Positions 43,810 through 56,592 of a DNA stretch of 64,000 nt are shown piece after piece. Below the pieces are notes generated by a model that saw only the letters and a program-made list of their open reading frames with translations, ran no database searches and was not told the origin of the DNA. Each line of letters opens with the position of its first letter. Position 1 is the stretch's first letter. This stretch comes from Nyssa sinensis. Taxonomy: Eukaryota > Streptophyta > Magnoliopsida > Cornales > Nyssaceae. Made by a program: the position numbers and the translations under genes. The stretch is taken from positions 36,007,981 through 36,071,980 of the forward strand of contig CM018043.1 of assembly GCA_008638375.1 (NCBI GenBank), written 5' to 3'.

Positions 43810-43890
43810 GGTGCAGCCCCCACGAATCGAACCCCTGACCGCATAAAATGAAGGGTTCACTTAAACCACTTGGACAGGCAAGGCTGTGTG
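43810..43890 (-). other. tRNA-like sequence, antisense in LTR-8
   Basis: On the minus strand, an A-box-like TGTCCAAGTGGTTTAA ending near 43861 and B-box GGGGTTCGATTCG at about 43824-43836, followed by TGGGGGCTGCACCC. It looks like a relic of a tRNA with a long spacer (Leu/Ser style) or a tRNA-derived SINE head. Confidence 0.5.
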
Positions 43891-44352
43891 AATCATGGTG
43901 CCTGAATATGTATATTATAGATATTCAATATTAAATTAATTAAAATTATTTAATTAATTTAATAAATAGTAAAATAATGCGAAGTCCAAATTAAACAAGT
44001 AAATAGTGTATTTTGACTATCTCGGACATTCTGAGACCAATGGAGGGGTCCGTTTTGCCAGACGGGGTTCCAAAAAATAAAGACACTTAAAAGTGCAAAA
44101 TGACCATTTTGCCTTTTTCAGTACAGATGTTCGAATTGAATTTCACGAAAGCCTAAACCGACTTTCTGAACGTTCCGGATTCAATAGTAGAGTCTATTTT
44201 AGTAAAAGAGAAACTTATAGCATAGAGGCATAAAATTTGATGAATAGCATGGTTCATGTAGCGATAGACTAAGATGTATTTTATGAATTTTAGGAACACC
44301 GAAGGGCAAGGAGAAGGCAGTTTAGATCCTTTTATTTTAGAGACAATAAAAG

Positions 44353-45215
44353 ATAAGTAAAATTCGATCTCTGCATGTGTTACTTTTCAAGCCATGTAAA
44401 TAGTTCTTATACATATTGCTTATTGTATTCTATACATAATAGTGTTTATTGAGCCACATTGATATTGTCCTATCATGTGAGAAGCAGTTATTGATTTCTA
44501 TATATATCTCGATCATGATTGTACACTTGTGCATAGATTCCTTTTTGTACACTTGTACCTAAGGCCGTAAGGGCCGGACAGTTATATTCGAAGGAGTTTA
44601 GTAACCATAGCCTCGAAAACTATCGTTACGTTAGATTGCCTAAAACCAGTTATGATTCCACTTACTCTTCATGGAAGATAGCATGATCCTGATATATTAT
44701 TAGTGCCGAATTTGTGCTCAGTCACATCTCCATCTGATGCTATTTATGACCTTCGAGTCCAGGTTCTGAGTGAAACATTTGCTACGTTGCTATGTGAGGC
44801 ATGGAACGTGGAGTCACATTGTATACAAAACAGTATTCATATAGCCTGTGTGAAACTGAATACAAGCTCAGGGTGATTTCTGGGCCCCATTAGTGCATTT
44901 CTCAGTTTTGATATCACTATCCTTTATTTTTGATTTCATAGCTTGATCATGTTATATTATTATGAATGATCATAAAACTTTACAGCTTTCAGTTAAGTAC
45001 TTACATTTCATACTTGATATAGCTCATGACTGTAGCAGTATGACATTGTTAGCAGAGCAGATTCATTTCCTTATCATTTGACTTCTATCATCTGATATTG
45101 AGTTATATATTCATTGACTGGCTGTCACTCTTTTATACACTTGTACACATGGCAGAGCAAATGACTACTTACTGAGTTTTCATAGCTCATACAAATACTA
45201 CTTTGACTATTTTAG
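44353..45215 (+). other. Decayed candidate intron inside LTR-8
   Basis: The expected donor AG/GTAAGTA reads AG/ATAAGTA at 44353 (G to A). Hairpin-type TTACTGAGTTTTCATAGCTC lies at about 45170, and acceptor CTATTTTAG ends at 45215. Span 863 bp. Confidence 0.3.
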
Positions 45216-45554
45216 GCATAGACATCGAGAACAGACCCCAGAGCCTGATAGCTAGAGGTGGACATTACTTTTGAAGTTGTAGTGTAATATTTAGTACAAG
45301 TCTTGTAGCTCTCCCATGTTATCCACGTCTTGGGGATGAACAATTGTTTAAGAATTTTGTATTCCGCATTTTGAGAACCTTATATATATCACATGCAGCT
45401 TTTATTTATTTATTTGTTTAAGTATTCCGCTATTTAGTTGTTGCATGTTAGTAGCACTGATTGTGTAGCAAGTTGACAGCCCGGTTCGGCACCTACAGTC
45501 GGGCAGGGGATTCACGATTCGAGATCCGCAGAGACTGGGTCTCGGGTAGTGATA

Positions 45555-46914
45555 ATTTTTTTGGGTTTAAAAATAATTTTCTTAAAAATTTGGGGGTAAA
45601 AATATAATTAAAAGGAATTCCGGTGTAGTTTTACTAGAAACCAACCGGTCCAAGACCTCATCACTACGTCAGCGTGGCATAGCCAAAACGACGTCGTCAT
45701 ACTTATTTGGTTTTTTAATATTTCATGCGTCAAATGATGTCGTTTCAAATAGGACTAGACTCGTTTATCGTGTGGTTAGGACCCAAACCTGATCTGATCT
45801 AAAACCTGACCCACAACATTGCTCATCATATTCCCTAAATTAGGGTTTACTATAGTTGTTTTACAAAAAATTTTCGGCATTGATTCACGCCTCTGCAGCC
45901 ACTCTTTCGGTGTGGATTCAATACTAATCAGTTCCTAGGCTCTCAACTTAGGTTTTCTCATTGGTTTGAAGGCTTGCGAGCCATTGTAGAGCTCAATTTC
46001 CAAGTTGATAATGGTGACTATAATCCTTTTAGTTTGTGGTCGTTTCATAACTATTTTACATGCAGTTTGTTGCTATGCGATCCTCAGATCTCGGGGATCA
46101 TTTCCTAACTCTTGGAATCGAGCTTGGTGCTCAATTTCCTAAGGTTACAAAATTGGTCCCTTTTGGTTTCTAGTTGGTTCTAGCGAGTCTTAGGGTTATC
46201 CGTCCTTGTTTTTTATTTTTTTTTTATTTTTGTGATTTTCATTTTTGTGAACCTTACAACATATAGATCATGTTCCAATCATCCAGGATCAGATTAATTC
46301 AAGTTGAATTCCGACCCATATTTGAAGCTTTGATAATGGCGGTTATTTGATTTGTAACTGTTTCGGCCACTATTTCTTCATGTAAACCACATAAAATTCT
46401 TGCAGAACTTAAATTAGATTAAGAGGAAAGGGCCTTACATTGTTTGACTCTTGTGAGTCATTATCTCTTTCATCAGCTATTTTCTCTCTCTACCTAATAT
46501 TCTCTCTAACGCAGCTCTTCCTTCACTATTTCATATCCATTCTTTCTCTCTTGTGATGACCTTCAATTATTCTAGCCTCAACTTCTCTCATCTCTTCTTA
46601 CTTTCTCAATTTTCTCTCTTCTACTCTCGGTTCTCTCCATTTTTCTCTCTTACTTTCTTCCTTTAAACTGTTGCACGCTACCTTCCGAGGTTGCTACAAC
46701 TTGTAGGAATCCACCGCCCTTTACGGCTTCTCCAACAAGATTTCTCTCCTCACTTTACTTTTAAGAAAACTTCCACCTCTTGCCCCTCTCTCCTATATGC
46801 ACACCTAAGTGACACACACACACACACTAGTTCACTTTCACACACATGCATACATGCTCACACACACTCCTCTCTTACACACACTTACTATTATGTGTGT
46901 ATACATTTATATAT

Positions 46915-46947
<33 letters not shown>

Positions 46948-47052
46948 CATACATACATATACTATTTTGGTCCCTTGTATATATATACAAGTATATACAT
47001 GTACATTTTTATGTGTATGTGTGTGTATATATATATGTATATTTATGTGCAC

Positions 47053-47088
<36 letters not shown>

Positions 47089-47250
47089 CATATATGTGAA
47101 ATGTACACGCGTTCTTCACTCTTTATATCCGTCGTACCTATACTATAATGGCTAATATTTTACTTTATTTTTCAGTAGTTACTTAATAATCATTTTATTA
47201 AATAATTCTCGATATTCGATGTATAATTCTTTACTTTTAGGTTAGTGATG
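45555..47250 (-). mobile_element. LTR-9: inverted LTR fragment
   Basis: Non-coding sequence. In inverse order it matches the layout of LTR-8 and LTR-12: AAACGACGTCGTC region (45690-45700), TTAGGGTTTACTATAG, pyrimidine-rich stretch (46440-46680, the complement of the purine stretch at 57390-57490), then CA and TA microsatellites (46810-47090). Both ends are undefined. Its right limit is set where the similarity fades. Confidence 0.5.
46815..47090. repeat. CA and TA microsatellites in LTR-9
   Basis: ACAC-rich stretch at 46815-46885, ATACAT repeats at 46905-46960, and an AT run at 47055-47086. Open frames here are low-complexity artefacts. Confidence 0.93.
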
Positions 47251-48092
47251 TGTTAATCAGTTAATCTCATGAATCTTGTCATCCTAGATTAGGTTAAGTT
47301 TCCTTATGGTTGGGTTAAATTTTAACCCTACATAGATGATGGCCTAACTAGAGTTATTGCTCATTGTTGGACTAGGTTAGTTTCTGAAGACTATGCTAGG
47401 ACTGACTTTGATGTTTCTTGGACTGATTAAGATGATCAAATAAATATAGACTTTTGGGAGAAGGTAGTATGCTTAAGGGCAAAGGTTAAGGATTCTTAGA
47501 AAGAATCGTACTGGTGTCGAGGTTAATGACTCGTAATTCATTAACTATGAATTGATCAATGAATTAGGGGAAACTATCATTTGAACAAGGGCAATGGGTA
47601 ATACTCTTTTGGAAGATATAAGGTGACATAGAGTTCGAGATTGTGAAATCTGGGAAAGTTGGTAGATTTAACAACAAATATATATGAGAGATGGTCTGAG
47701 GAAGACTCAATGAATAGCAACTTGAGGAGTTTGAGACTTTAAATGGATTGATGACATATCAAAAATATGAGAATTCTTGAGTGAGTCATATAGAGTAAAG
47801 ACAAATAGATCATTGGGAGGCAAATATTGATTGAACAAGACTATCGAAGTGAGTATTAAAAGGAGATTGATACATGATGACTGATCATTGAAAAAAAAAT
47901 TCAATGAATCTTGTTGATCTAGGCGACAATATGACCAAATTGTGGATGGTACCATACTTAGTTAGCTAAATCTATTTCAAAAGATAAATGAGTGGTGACT
48001 CCGAATGACTTTTAAGGATCAATGTAATCTGATAATTAAAGAGACGAAAATTGTGGCATAAAGTCTAGGAAGACAAGAAAGGACAATGACTG
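47251..48092 (+). mobile_element. Decayed internal region upstream of LTR-11, part 1
   Basis: AT-rich sequence without long frames, interrupted by LTR-10 at 48093 and continued at 50903. It is assigned as the decayed internal part of the element whose 3' LTR is LTR-11 because of position and the PPT at 52492. No domain could be read with confidence. Confidence 0.35.
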
Positions 48093-50902
48093 TGTAGAGA
48101 TCTAAAAAAAATGGGGATAAATTTTTCGTTTTTGCCGGTAAGGCACTATTCATGCACCATTTGCCGGTAGGGCACTACATATGCATCATTTAGCTACAAG
48201 TCATATTTAGAAGCATATTTTGAGTATGCCATAGAATAAAAATATTATTATAATGTTAAAATATACATCCTACAAAAATTTGAGCCGATTTGGAGCTAGT
48301 TTCAAAAATAGGACCAAAAGGGCATCCTAGGTGGCCCGGGTGGAACCGGCCAAACCCGGCTGCAGGGAAAAATAATTTTATTTTGAAAATTTTCATTTAA
48401 AATAATTTTAAGAACTTTGGCTAAAATAAAATGTCGAATTAAGGAGTTTCGGGATGGGTTGTAGTGTAACGAGGTCCTAGATTCATTAAAGGCAAAAAGG
48501 TCATTTTGCCTTTTTACCCCTTTAGTATAAATACAGCCCCTTAGTGTTAAAAATCACATTTTGGTATGGAGAAAGAATAGAATTCATGCAGGGGAGAAAA
48601 AGTGAAGAGAAAACCTAGGTTTTCCAATCTTCAAGTCACCAAAACACACTCCTAGGCTAATATTCTTGCAAGACTTCCTTCTAGGAAGTTGTTCCCCACT
48701 ACCAAGAACTATATTCTCACTGATCGGTTCGGCTGTACAGCGAACACAACTCCCAAGGGTTGAGAAAAACCCTTTTAGGTATGATATCTTGCTAAGTTAG
48801 GAATAGATTTAAGTTTCTTTGCCTTTCTATATGTTGGTTGAATGATTTAGGTGTTTACTTGATGTTAGAAAATCATTTAGGTGATAGTTGCTTTGAAAAC
48901 CTAGAGCTGGTAGTTTAGGTACTTTGGTGTTCTTTGAGTTTCTTGACAATTTGTTACCATGATGAAGGTGTACCTTGCATATGTGTTGGATTATTATATT
49001 TTAGTTTATGTTCATGTATAGAAGCTTTTGTGGTTTAAGAGTTATGGTTTATTCCATGAGTTGGTAGTTTGTGTATTTGTATTTTCTTTGAGAAATTGTT
49101 AAAGTAATGAACATGAAACTTGATCATATGTTTAATTTATTGAATTGTGACTTACATCTATGTAGACAAAGTGTTGTGAATTTGAAGTTATGTTTTACTT
49201 CATGAATGATGCATATTTTAAGTTATACAATATGTGTTTGATGAAATGTCCCATAGAATTTGCATTGAGAAAAATCAAAGGCATGTTGGCATGGTGTGAA
49301 TCCTTGGAGACATGGTGTGAGTTGAGCACTTTGGTACTATACATTATGAGGGTGTAGATCCTGTGGTAAAAAATTCAAAATTGGCCATTGGTACTCGCAA
49401 GCCAATGGGGTCCAGACCGTAAAGCGAGACATACATTGGTACTTGCATGCCAACGGGGAAGAACTGAGAAGCAGAGACATGGGTGGCATAGAGTTGCATG
49501 TGTGTGTCATGCATATTGATATTGCATAGCATTGGGGATTGGAGGGTTATAGTTTCAAAATGTACACTTGCACATGCCACTGCCTTAAATTTGTTCCTAG
49601 CATTAGCATTTTGTCATACCAACAGTTGAGCTGACCCCTTGTAGGATATCATATTACAGAAAAGGCTCCTAATACATGAGACTATGTATGAGCATAAGCT
49701 CAAATAACTTGTATTTAAATTCAAAAAATAGTGAACTATAGGCCTTGGGCCATTTTAAAGTGTAAGGGTTTAAACCCAAATGATATGTAGGATCTCTTTA
49801 TTTAATGAACATCATATGTATATATTGAGACAAATAGATGTGCATGTTGAAAACAAGGGATGTAAGTTTAATTTACATGAATTGTGGCCACTGAGTGAGG
49901 GTGGGTTGTGACATACTTATACATATGAAGTATTGTGAATATTAGGTGGGCAAAAGGCTTGGAAAACAAATGAGGTTATGTTAAAATTTTATGAAAAATT
50001 AAAAGACTTGTTAAGTGTGTAAAACACCTTTTAAATAGGTGGGAAAGATGTCAAAAAGGGAGGTTTAGAAACCTTAGGGAAATAGGCTAAAAATGAAAGA
50101 AAAGTGGCTTGAAAAACTTGGGAAAAAAATTTGGAAAACAGAGAAAATTAGCTGTTGGACAAAGAAATTCAGCCGCAGCCATGAATAGTAATTCTGCAAA
50201 AAACCAAATTTTTGCTCTCTGTTGCTATAGTGAACGAGCCATGATAGCCCCCAACCGTCCAACTGCGCGCCCACGCACACGCGAGCACGATGTTGCCCCT
50301 ACGCGCGCGTGCTGCGCTTGCTCGCTTGCCTTGTCCTGCGCTGCTGCCTGCCTATGCGCGTGCCACTGCAGTCCCTGTTGCCTTGTCATGACACTGACCT
50401 TGACACCCCCCCCGACACCTGCCCCTTTGGCCACCTTTTTAAGCCATATTTGGGCACCTTTTGGGCCATGTTTGGGCACAATATTAGACCAAGTTTGGCC
50501 ACCCTCTTGGGCTATTTTGGCCACTTTTTGGGGCCATGTTTGGTCACTTCCTTAGACTAATTTTTGGTAGACATTTTGATCCATTCTTGGACCATACCTT
50601 AGGGCATTTTGGGGGCCTATTTGGGCCATTATTTCAAGGCTTGTTTAGAGACTTTGGGGCTATTTTGGGAGCCATTTTTTTTTAATATGACTTAAACAAT
50701 TTTGAACATTAATTGGGATGGATGTTTGAGTGACATTAGGAGACCATTTTAGTTAAGTTAAATAACAAGTCTTCATTTCAAATCTTGGGAAAACATGAGG
50801 AAATGAATGAATGAGCAATTAAATTCACCTAATGATCTTTCACCTACTTTTTTTCTTTCATTTCATTCACTTCCTGGGTTTGTGAAAATTTAGGGCGTTA
50901 CA
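48093..50902 (+). mobile_element. LTR-10: 2.8-kb solo LTR with perfect TSD
   Basis: It starts TGTAGAGATC and ends GGGCGTTACA. TSD GACTG at 48088-48092 and 50903-50907. It is the full-length relative of LTR-4: TATAAATA at 48526-48533, donor 48779, acceptor 49659, G+C-rich block 50250-50350 and GCCATGTTTGG units. No pol, no second LTR. Confidence 0.87.
48779..49659 (+). other. Candidate intron inside LTR-10
   Basis: Donor TTTTAG/GTATGATAT at 48779, AGTTGAGCTGACCCC at about 49624-49638, acceptor ATATTACAG ending at 49659. Span 881 bp, matching LTR-4. Confidence 0.35.
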
Positions 50903-52508
50903 GACTGTGCTAAAGTAATACATAATTCTTTGGGATACTATGAGAACAATTAAGATTGAGGTAGAAAGTAAGAATAACTGAACTGTAGAAAATTTCTATG
51001 GTGGGGGAAAACTTGACATAATCTTGATAATCTTTGAATGTCAAATGTAATGATAAAATGATGGGATGGCTAATTGATGTGAACAGTCCTGAAACATGAT
51101 ATGAAGTCACAGAATGTACATGAAACTCCCTATATGGTTGAATAAACTCTTGAGCAATGGGAAAGTTGAATAACGACTAGGGAGAGACATGTAACATATG
51201 ATGAAAAACTGAATATAATGACGAGGATAAGAAATGAGACAGTTGAACAACCTTTTTGAGCAATGGTAAGTGAAACCAAACTAATGGTTATAAATTAAAG
51301 AGTCATCAGACTTTGAGATTTGAACTGACCAAATGATGTGAAAAATTCAAGGTAAACTAAATATGATAACACCATTAAGAACACTTTTGAAGTAGACTGT
51401 CATCGGAAGAATCAGTGACTGGGGCAAAAGACTACCTTAAAATTTTCTAAGTATATGTACCATACTTTAATCTATGAAGGAAGGAGAAATCAAAATCTGC
51501 GAAAAGCTCGAGTTTGGGTGAGGAATAGAAGGCCTTCGTACCAGTCTACATTTTGAAAAAGGGAGGAATTGAATTCCTCAACCTATCTAATTCATAAAAG
51601 GATAATTGCCCACTAATCTAAAAATAAAGGCAGACAAACCAATGAGTAGTACAAAAATAATGAAATAATACAAAATGAAATGAAAAGAGGATTGATAAAT
51701 CTTCAAGAAATGGACACGAGATTGAGAGTCACAAATAAAGATTTTGAATAAATCTGAGGTTACCATGCATAGAATAAATATTGTAATGCAAAGAGAATGC
51801 GAGTAAACCGTCCTGACACGAACTAAGAGATGCTTATGAAAGCAAAAAGGGAATATAATATTTTTTCTTTAGTAAAAACTTAAAGTACTTGAATGAGAAG
51901 TCCAAAAACACTTTAAACGATAGAAGTGGTGTAGTCTAGTTACACCATTGACTCTATGACCACTACCAAAGAAACAGATAGAGAAGAAAAGATCAAAGTA
52001 CTAGATACATTTACCTGTTATATGATACGCCATACGATGTTAATAGAAGTTGAGATACCATGAACAGTATGATAATCACGACTTAATACAAAATGGGATG
52101 AATATAATGACTAGACATGGAACTAGTCAAGATACTGGTAATAAGGGGAAATAGTCAAGTAGCTGAAAAGATAACTCGGGGTGAGTAATGAAAGTAACAG
52201 ATCGCTAGCCATACTGTTAATACTAACATTTAAAGACAATGAGTTAAAAGTCCCGAGGAAGTTTAAAAGTCAAACCCTTGACTTCCAAATCTACTATTGA
52301 ATTAAAACAAAAAGGGGAATAAAAGAACTGTGAACCCTTATAAAGAAATTTCCTTGCTTGAGAATATAGTATCTGAATACCAGAAATAAGTCCAAGATAG
52401 ATTAGAAAGGGGATTAGGATGATGAAATTGGCATGAGAAGATCATGGAGTTTCTTAGATTATGAACATCCGAGTTTTGAGGACAAAACTCATTTTAAGGG
52501 GGGTAGAA
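50903..52508 (+). mobile_element. Decayed internal region upstream of LTR-11, part 2, with PPT
   Basis: 1.6 kb of AT-rich sequence without usable frames, ending in TTTTAAGGGGGGTAGAA (about 52492-52508), a textbook PPT just before the TGTAATACCC start of LTR-11. GAGGACAAAACTC before it resembles the end of Del/Tekay pol. No domains are readable. Confidence 0.5.
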
Positions 52509-52896
52509 TGTAATACCCTAACCCAAATTTCAATCGATCGAGCCATGTAAACCCGAGCCGTTAGGGCTTCCAGTTTTAATATTGAATAAAATGGACGGTT
52601 TGGAAACTCAATGGTTTCGAAGTACGGATAATGTCCGGGCGATGCCGAGCACTGCCATGAACGGATACTGAAATAGAAGTAATAATTTAAAATGAATAAA
52701 TAAAATAAACTAAAATGAACTAGAATAAAAATAATAAAATAAAAGGAAAATAAAATTTGATAACAAGGTAAAAATGAATAAAAAAAAGAGAAAAAGTATT
52801 AATTATATATGTATATATGGCCATATTTATACACGTGTAATAGGTGTATGTGTAGGAAGTGGGCCATATATGGAGGTATATATTTATATGCTAGAT

Positions 52897-52922
52897 TATA
52901 TATATATATATATATATATATA
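52897..52922. repeat. AT microsatellite in LTR-11
   Basis: A run of about 13 AT dinucleotides, at the same relative place as the microsatellite of LTR-7. Confidence 0.95.
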
Positions 52923-53749
52923 TCGTGATATACACTGAATAGGGGATAAAGGAGGGGGCGTGCCTGAAGGATCGGGAAGTTTAAAGTCTAAAAAAAAAAA
53001 GAGAAAAAAAAATAAATGAAGGAGAAGCTAATATAGATTGGCAATAGAAAATATTAGAGGGAGAGAGAAATTGTGGGTGCTGAAAGGGGGCAGTGGTTAC
53101 GGTTGAGGGAGAGAGAGAGAGGGAAGAAAAGAAATGGGGAGGAAGATCAAAGGAGAGTGAGGCAAAGGCGGCGAAGCAGGGGTGTGAGCCACAGAACTGA
53201 AGGGGCGGCAGGGACTACCGGGACTGCGGGGGATCGAGGTAGTGGGTGATGGAGGTGGTGATGACACTGAGCACGATCCGAAGGCGATCGGCGCTGTAAC
53301 CAGTAGCAGCATAGCCGAAGTTGCAAGCAATGTTGCGCCAGACCCCGAAATCCTGATCGTGAAAGCGATGGAGCAACGATGGGTTTGGGATCAGCAATGG
53401 CGGATGAGATGATCGTCAACGGCGTGGTATCGGGGGCCGTTGATCAGACGGTGGCTGAGATTTCTAGAAAGGAAGATTTTGATCTAGTAATGTTATAGTG
53501 TTGGGTCTCTGTTTGGGCGGAGGATTCTAGAGACGCTTGTATATTGCTCTGTTTCATGGCAATGATGTTTGTGGTCAGTGTGTATGGTGTGTCGTTCTTA
53601 ATAGCACTTGGGTCCATTTGTTTTAGGGGTGGTTGATGGGTTTTCTTTGGATTCAGAGCAGTTAGATTGGGCATGACTCTAGCCATTACCAGATTATGCC
53701 GACTCCCTGAGCTCAACTAATTCACGAATCGCGTTACAAGGAGTAACAT

Positions 53750-54300
53750 TGGTTGATGGAAGTGGAACCCCAATGCCCACCACATTGCTAATTTCGATCC
53801 TGATCTTCAGCACATGCCACTCTTTTGGTAGATCCATCAGTTGATGATGCTAAGGATTCTTCTGCAACACATGGTGTATTTGATTCAGATTTTGATGGCC
53901 ACATTACGGAAGTGGGGGTGTTCTTAAAGGAGATGACGAAGATGATGCAGGTTCAGGGGAGGTTGTGGATTAGAAGTTAGAGAATGAAGTCTTGGGTCTT
54001 AGAAGGGAAATGAGTAAGAAAATTGAGGATAAGGATGATGAACTTGCAAACGGGTTGAAAACGTTGGATGGTAGAACTTAGAAGTCGGAGAAGAACTTGA
54101 GGGATTTGAGGGCTACGAATTGGTTAGCAAAAGAGGATTTTGATAAATTCTTTGATGAATTCAATAAGGCTAAAGGCCTTGATCATGGCGATAGAGATCA
54201 TCTATGCATTTGTATAACTCTTCCAATCCAGATAGACCTTTGCAGGTTGTATCTGCCGTTGTTGTAGACGATGCTTCCCATGTTTTCAACTTGCTAGGAT
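53750..54300 (+). pseudogene. Gene-like segment inside LTR-11, possible captured host fragment
   Basis: One plus-strand frame reads GVLKGDDEDDAGSGEVVD, stop, KLENEVLGLRREMSKKIEDK and DDELANGLKTLDGRT, stop, then KSEKNLRDLRATNWLAKEDF and DKFFDEFNKAKGLDHGDRDH. It is acidic, then coiled-coil-like, with normal codon texture for a gene, unlike the surrounding AT-rich LTR. I do not recognise the family. It has two stops and no clear start. It could be a transduplicated host exon or an old LTR-internal ORF. Confidence 0.35.
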
Positions 54301-55016
54301 TCTCTTAAATTGTAATAGTATTGGGATGTGATCTGCAAGGTAAACTAATTGATCGGATGTGGTACTGACTGCTAGATTTTGAAGAAGTAGCCATTGTTGT
54401 TGTTCTTCTTTTCCACAAAGAGGCTTGAATTTGTGATGGTAACTTCAAACTCTATGCTCATCTATTTATAACTATATGTATAATTATTGACATGAAAAGA
54501 GACAAGATGAATTATAAGACTGACCAACAAGCATATGATGCCAATGTGGGATCTCTTTGGAGTTGGGTTATCCTATAAAACATTTGGCCAACAAACATCT
54601 AATAATCAGTTCTTTCTTTAGTCCTTGTGGTTGTGGAATGGGTATAAGTTGTCTTATAGATAAATAGTGTAAGTTTATTACCGTGGGCCTTCTGGACCCG
54701 ATGGTGAAGTCCGTTTCACGAGACGGAGTTCCAAGAAAATAAAATACCAGTAGAAATGTCAAAATGACCAAAATACCCCTGAGCCAATTGTGAGTTAAAC
54801 GGACTTCGATTAAAATAGATGGATAGTGAATTTTTATTATTTCAAACAATCCTGACTCATTGGTAGAATCTAAATTAGTAAAAGAGATACTTATAATAAT
54901 GAGATATAAGATTTGAGGAAAATCATTAAAATTGAGACATGTCTACTGAATGATAGGGAACTCAAAAGGGAAAAGGAAAAGTGACGGGATACTGAGGTAG
55001 ATCACACAAATTAAAA

Positions 55017-55810
55017 GTAAGTAAATTCCTATCTTTGATATGTGGTTTTCCAAGCCACGATCTTTCCATTACTACCAAACTTTACTCATATATGTATTCA
55101 CTGTTATTGTTCCCACCATGGATATTGTTCTACCTGGTGGATGCTTATTGGTTGATATCTCATGACATGATTTACTGTATTGATGTCTATTCACTGTATG
55201 CTTATGTTATGATGTTCCATGCTTGTACACTTCATATAGAGTACAATAAAATCCTAATTTATGTGAAGTGCCAGGTTTTGTGCTCAGTCACATTACCCAT
55301 TTGATGTTATCTGATTGATTGGGACCTACGGGTCAATTTATGGGACCTACGGGTCAAACGGACACATAACAATGATGGTGTTTTTACGCAGTGAATTTAA
55401 TGGGCATTTTATATGCATTAATGTTAATGGGGGGTATGCCAAGCCCCAAAAGACCGAGGGTCTGCCAAACCCTGAACAGAGTAAAGGCATCATCCATGTT
55501 AATTGATATAGTTCTATGTTGATTAGTTTTGATTTATTGGACTTGATTGTGACCATTTCATTGTGGTAGTATTTTTGTTGATTGTGTTCATTGAGCCTAT
55601 TCCATATTCATGCTACATTGTTACTCTTTACTGTTATTGTACTTTGTCATTCATTGGCCATTGTGGCATTTTATAGTTGACTGCAATCATTGTCATGACT
55701 GGCTATCATGTTACCTTGACTTGTATTCATCTATGTCATCTCCACCTGTATTGGAAATAGGCTTTTATTTACTGAGCTTTGTTAGCTCACCCCTTTATTA
55801 TATTTTTCAG
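55017..55810 (+). other. Candidate intron inside LTR-11
   Basis: Donor AAAA/GTAAGTAAA at 55017, hairpin motif ACTGAGCTTTGTTAGCTCAC at about 55770-55790, acceptor ATATTTTTCAG/GTG ending at 55810. Span 794 bp. Confidence 0.45.
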
Positions 55811-56104
55811 GTGAAAATGATACGGAACCACAGTAGGAGATTCGGAGCTTAGGGAGACGGTTGAGGAGCACAATAGAATACAGTAGTTTCTCCCATGCAC
55901 TCACCACCTAAAACATGGTTTATGTTGGTTATTATCAAACTTATTTCAGTTTTTGGAACAATGTTGTAATAAGACTTCCGCACTTTAATGTTATGGTTAT
56001 ATTGCTTATTGTTATCATTGGTAAAAGAATGAAAAAAGTAGGGATGGCCATTGGGCCCACCCCAGGACACGAGATTCGCATAGAGTGGGTTTCGGGTATT
56101 GACA

Positions 56105-56592
56105 CCTTTTTGTGGTCCCTCAAGATCCAAGCCTTTTTTTCGAGCAAGACATAACTGCTCATTTCTCAAACAAATCAAGATCACTGAGTCAACTCGGTCC
56201 ATTCCCCAATGAATTCTAAACCATTATCATTTTCTCAAGGAAATTCATCTCCCCAGCAAAATATATTCTGGCATTTCCCATAGAGTCTTTATTTTCCACA
56301 AAAAATCATCTGAGGACGTAATCCATCTCAGTAGAATCATTTGAGGATGTAATTCATCTTAAAAATCTGTTTATTAAGGACATAATCTCATGAAAATTCT
56401 ATTAGGATAGGATTCTTTTTAGAAGAATCTTGTTAGGATAGCGTTCCTTTCAGGTAAACCGTCTATTGCATCACCATCCTGTTAGGATAATGTTCCTTTA
56501 GGGTAAGCCATCTATCGCATAACCATCCTGTTAGGATAGCATTCCTTTCGGGTAAGTCGTCTATCGCATCACCATTCTATTAGAATCTCATT
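56105..56592. repeat. Short-unit tandem repeats, left of LTR-12
   Basis: Contains units such as GAGGACGTAATCCATCT (56310-56370), then a 49-bp array with CCATCCTGTTAGGATAGCAT and GGTAAGTCGTCTATCGCATC (from about 56450). The array is interrupted by LTR-12 and continues after 60158. No coding sequence is seen. Confidence 0.7.

Larger units (their letters stand above)
38531..45554 (+). mobile_element. RT-B: 5'-truncated Del/Tekay chromovirus with 3' LTR
   Basis: Plus-strand internal region from a gag zinc knuckle to a chromodomain-like C-terminus, then a PPT (TTTTAAGGGGGAAAGAA) and a 3' LTR at 42215. No 5' LTR or PBS precedes it; instead the minus-oriented LTR-5 abuts. Integrase with GPF-type tail and the terminal VLRNKTIPLVKILW...ITWELEDDMRAKYPQLF block place it in the Del/Tekay group. 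More than ten in-frame stops and at least one frameshift make it inactive. Confidence 0.88.
42215..45554 (+). mobile_element. LTR-8: 3' LTR of RT-B
   Basis: 3340 bp. It starts TGTAATAACCTTACC after the PPT and ends GGTCTCGGGTAGTGATA (usual TGACA mutated to TGATA). It is collinear with LTR-12: microsatellites, AAAAGAAAAG-rich purine stretch, antisense tRNA-like sequence, TTCTGAGACCAATGG module, and CTCCCATGTTATCCACGTCT near the end. Confidence 0.85.
52509..56104 (+). mobile_element. LTR-11: 3.6-kb 3' LTR, relative of LTR-7
   Basis: It starts TGTAATACCCTAACCCAAAT after a PPT and ends GGGTTTCGGGTATTGACA. The first 400 bp and the last 1.4 kb match LTR-7 (minus strand), including GAGCCGTTAGGGCTTCCAG-type start and the GGGACCTACGGGTCAA pair. 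The middle (about 53750-54480) holds gene-like sequence. It has no recognisable tRNA-like motif. Confidence 0.82.

Noticed and set aside
42215..45554. LTR-5 as the 5' LTR of RT-B
   Set aside because: LTR-5 is in opposite orientation and belongs to a different LTR family from LTR-8, so the two cannot be a pair.
46809..47148. Overlapping frames rich in Tyr, Ile, His and Thr
   Set aside because: Translations of CA and TA microsatellites; the same holds for frames at 9-384, 42444-42719 and 56859-57197.
53097..53419. Pro/Ser/His-rich minus-strand frames as a gene
   Set aside because: Overlapping frames in all three phases of a purine-rich stretch; no conserved domain or matching frame in LTR-7.
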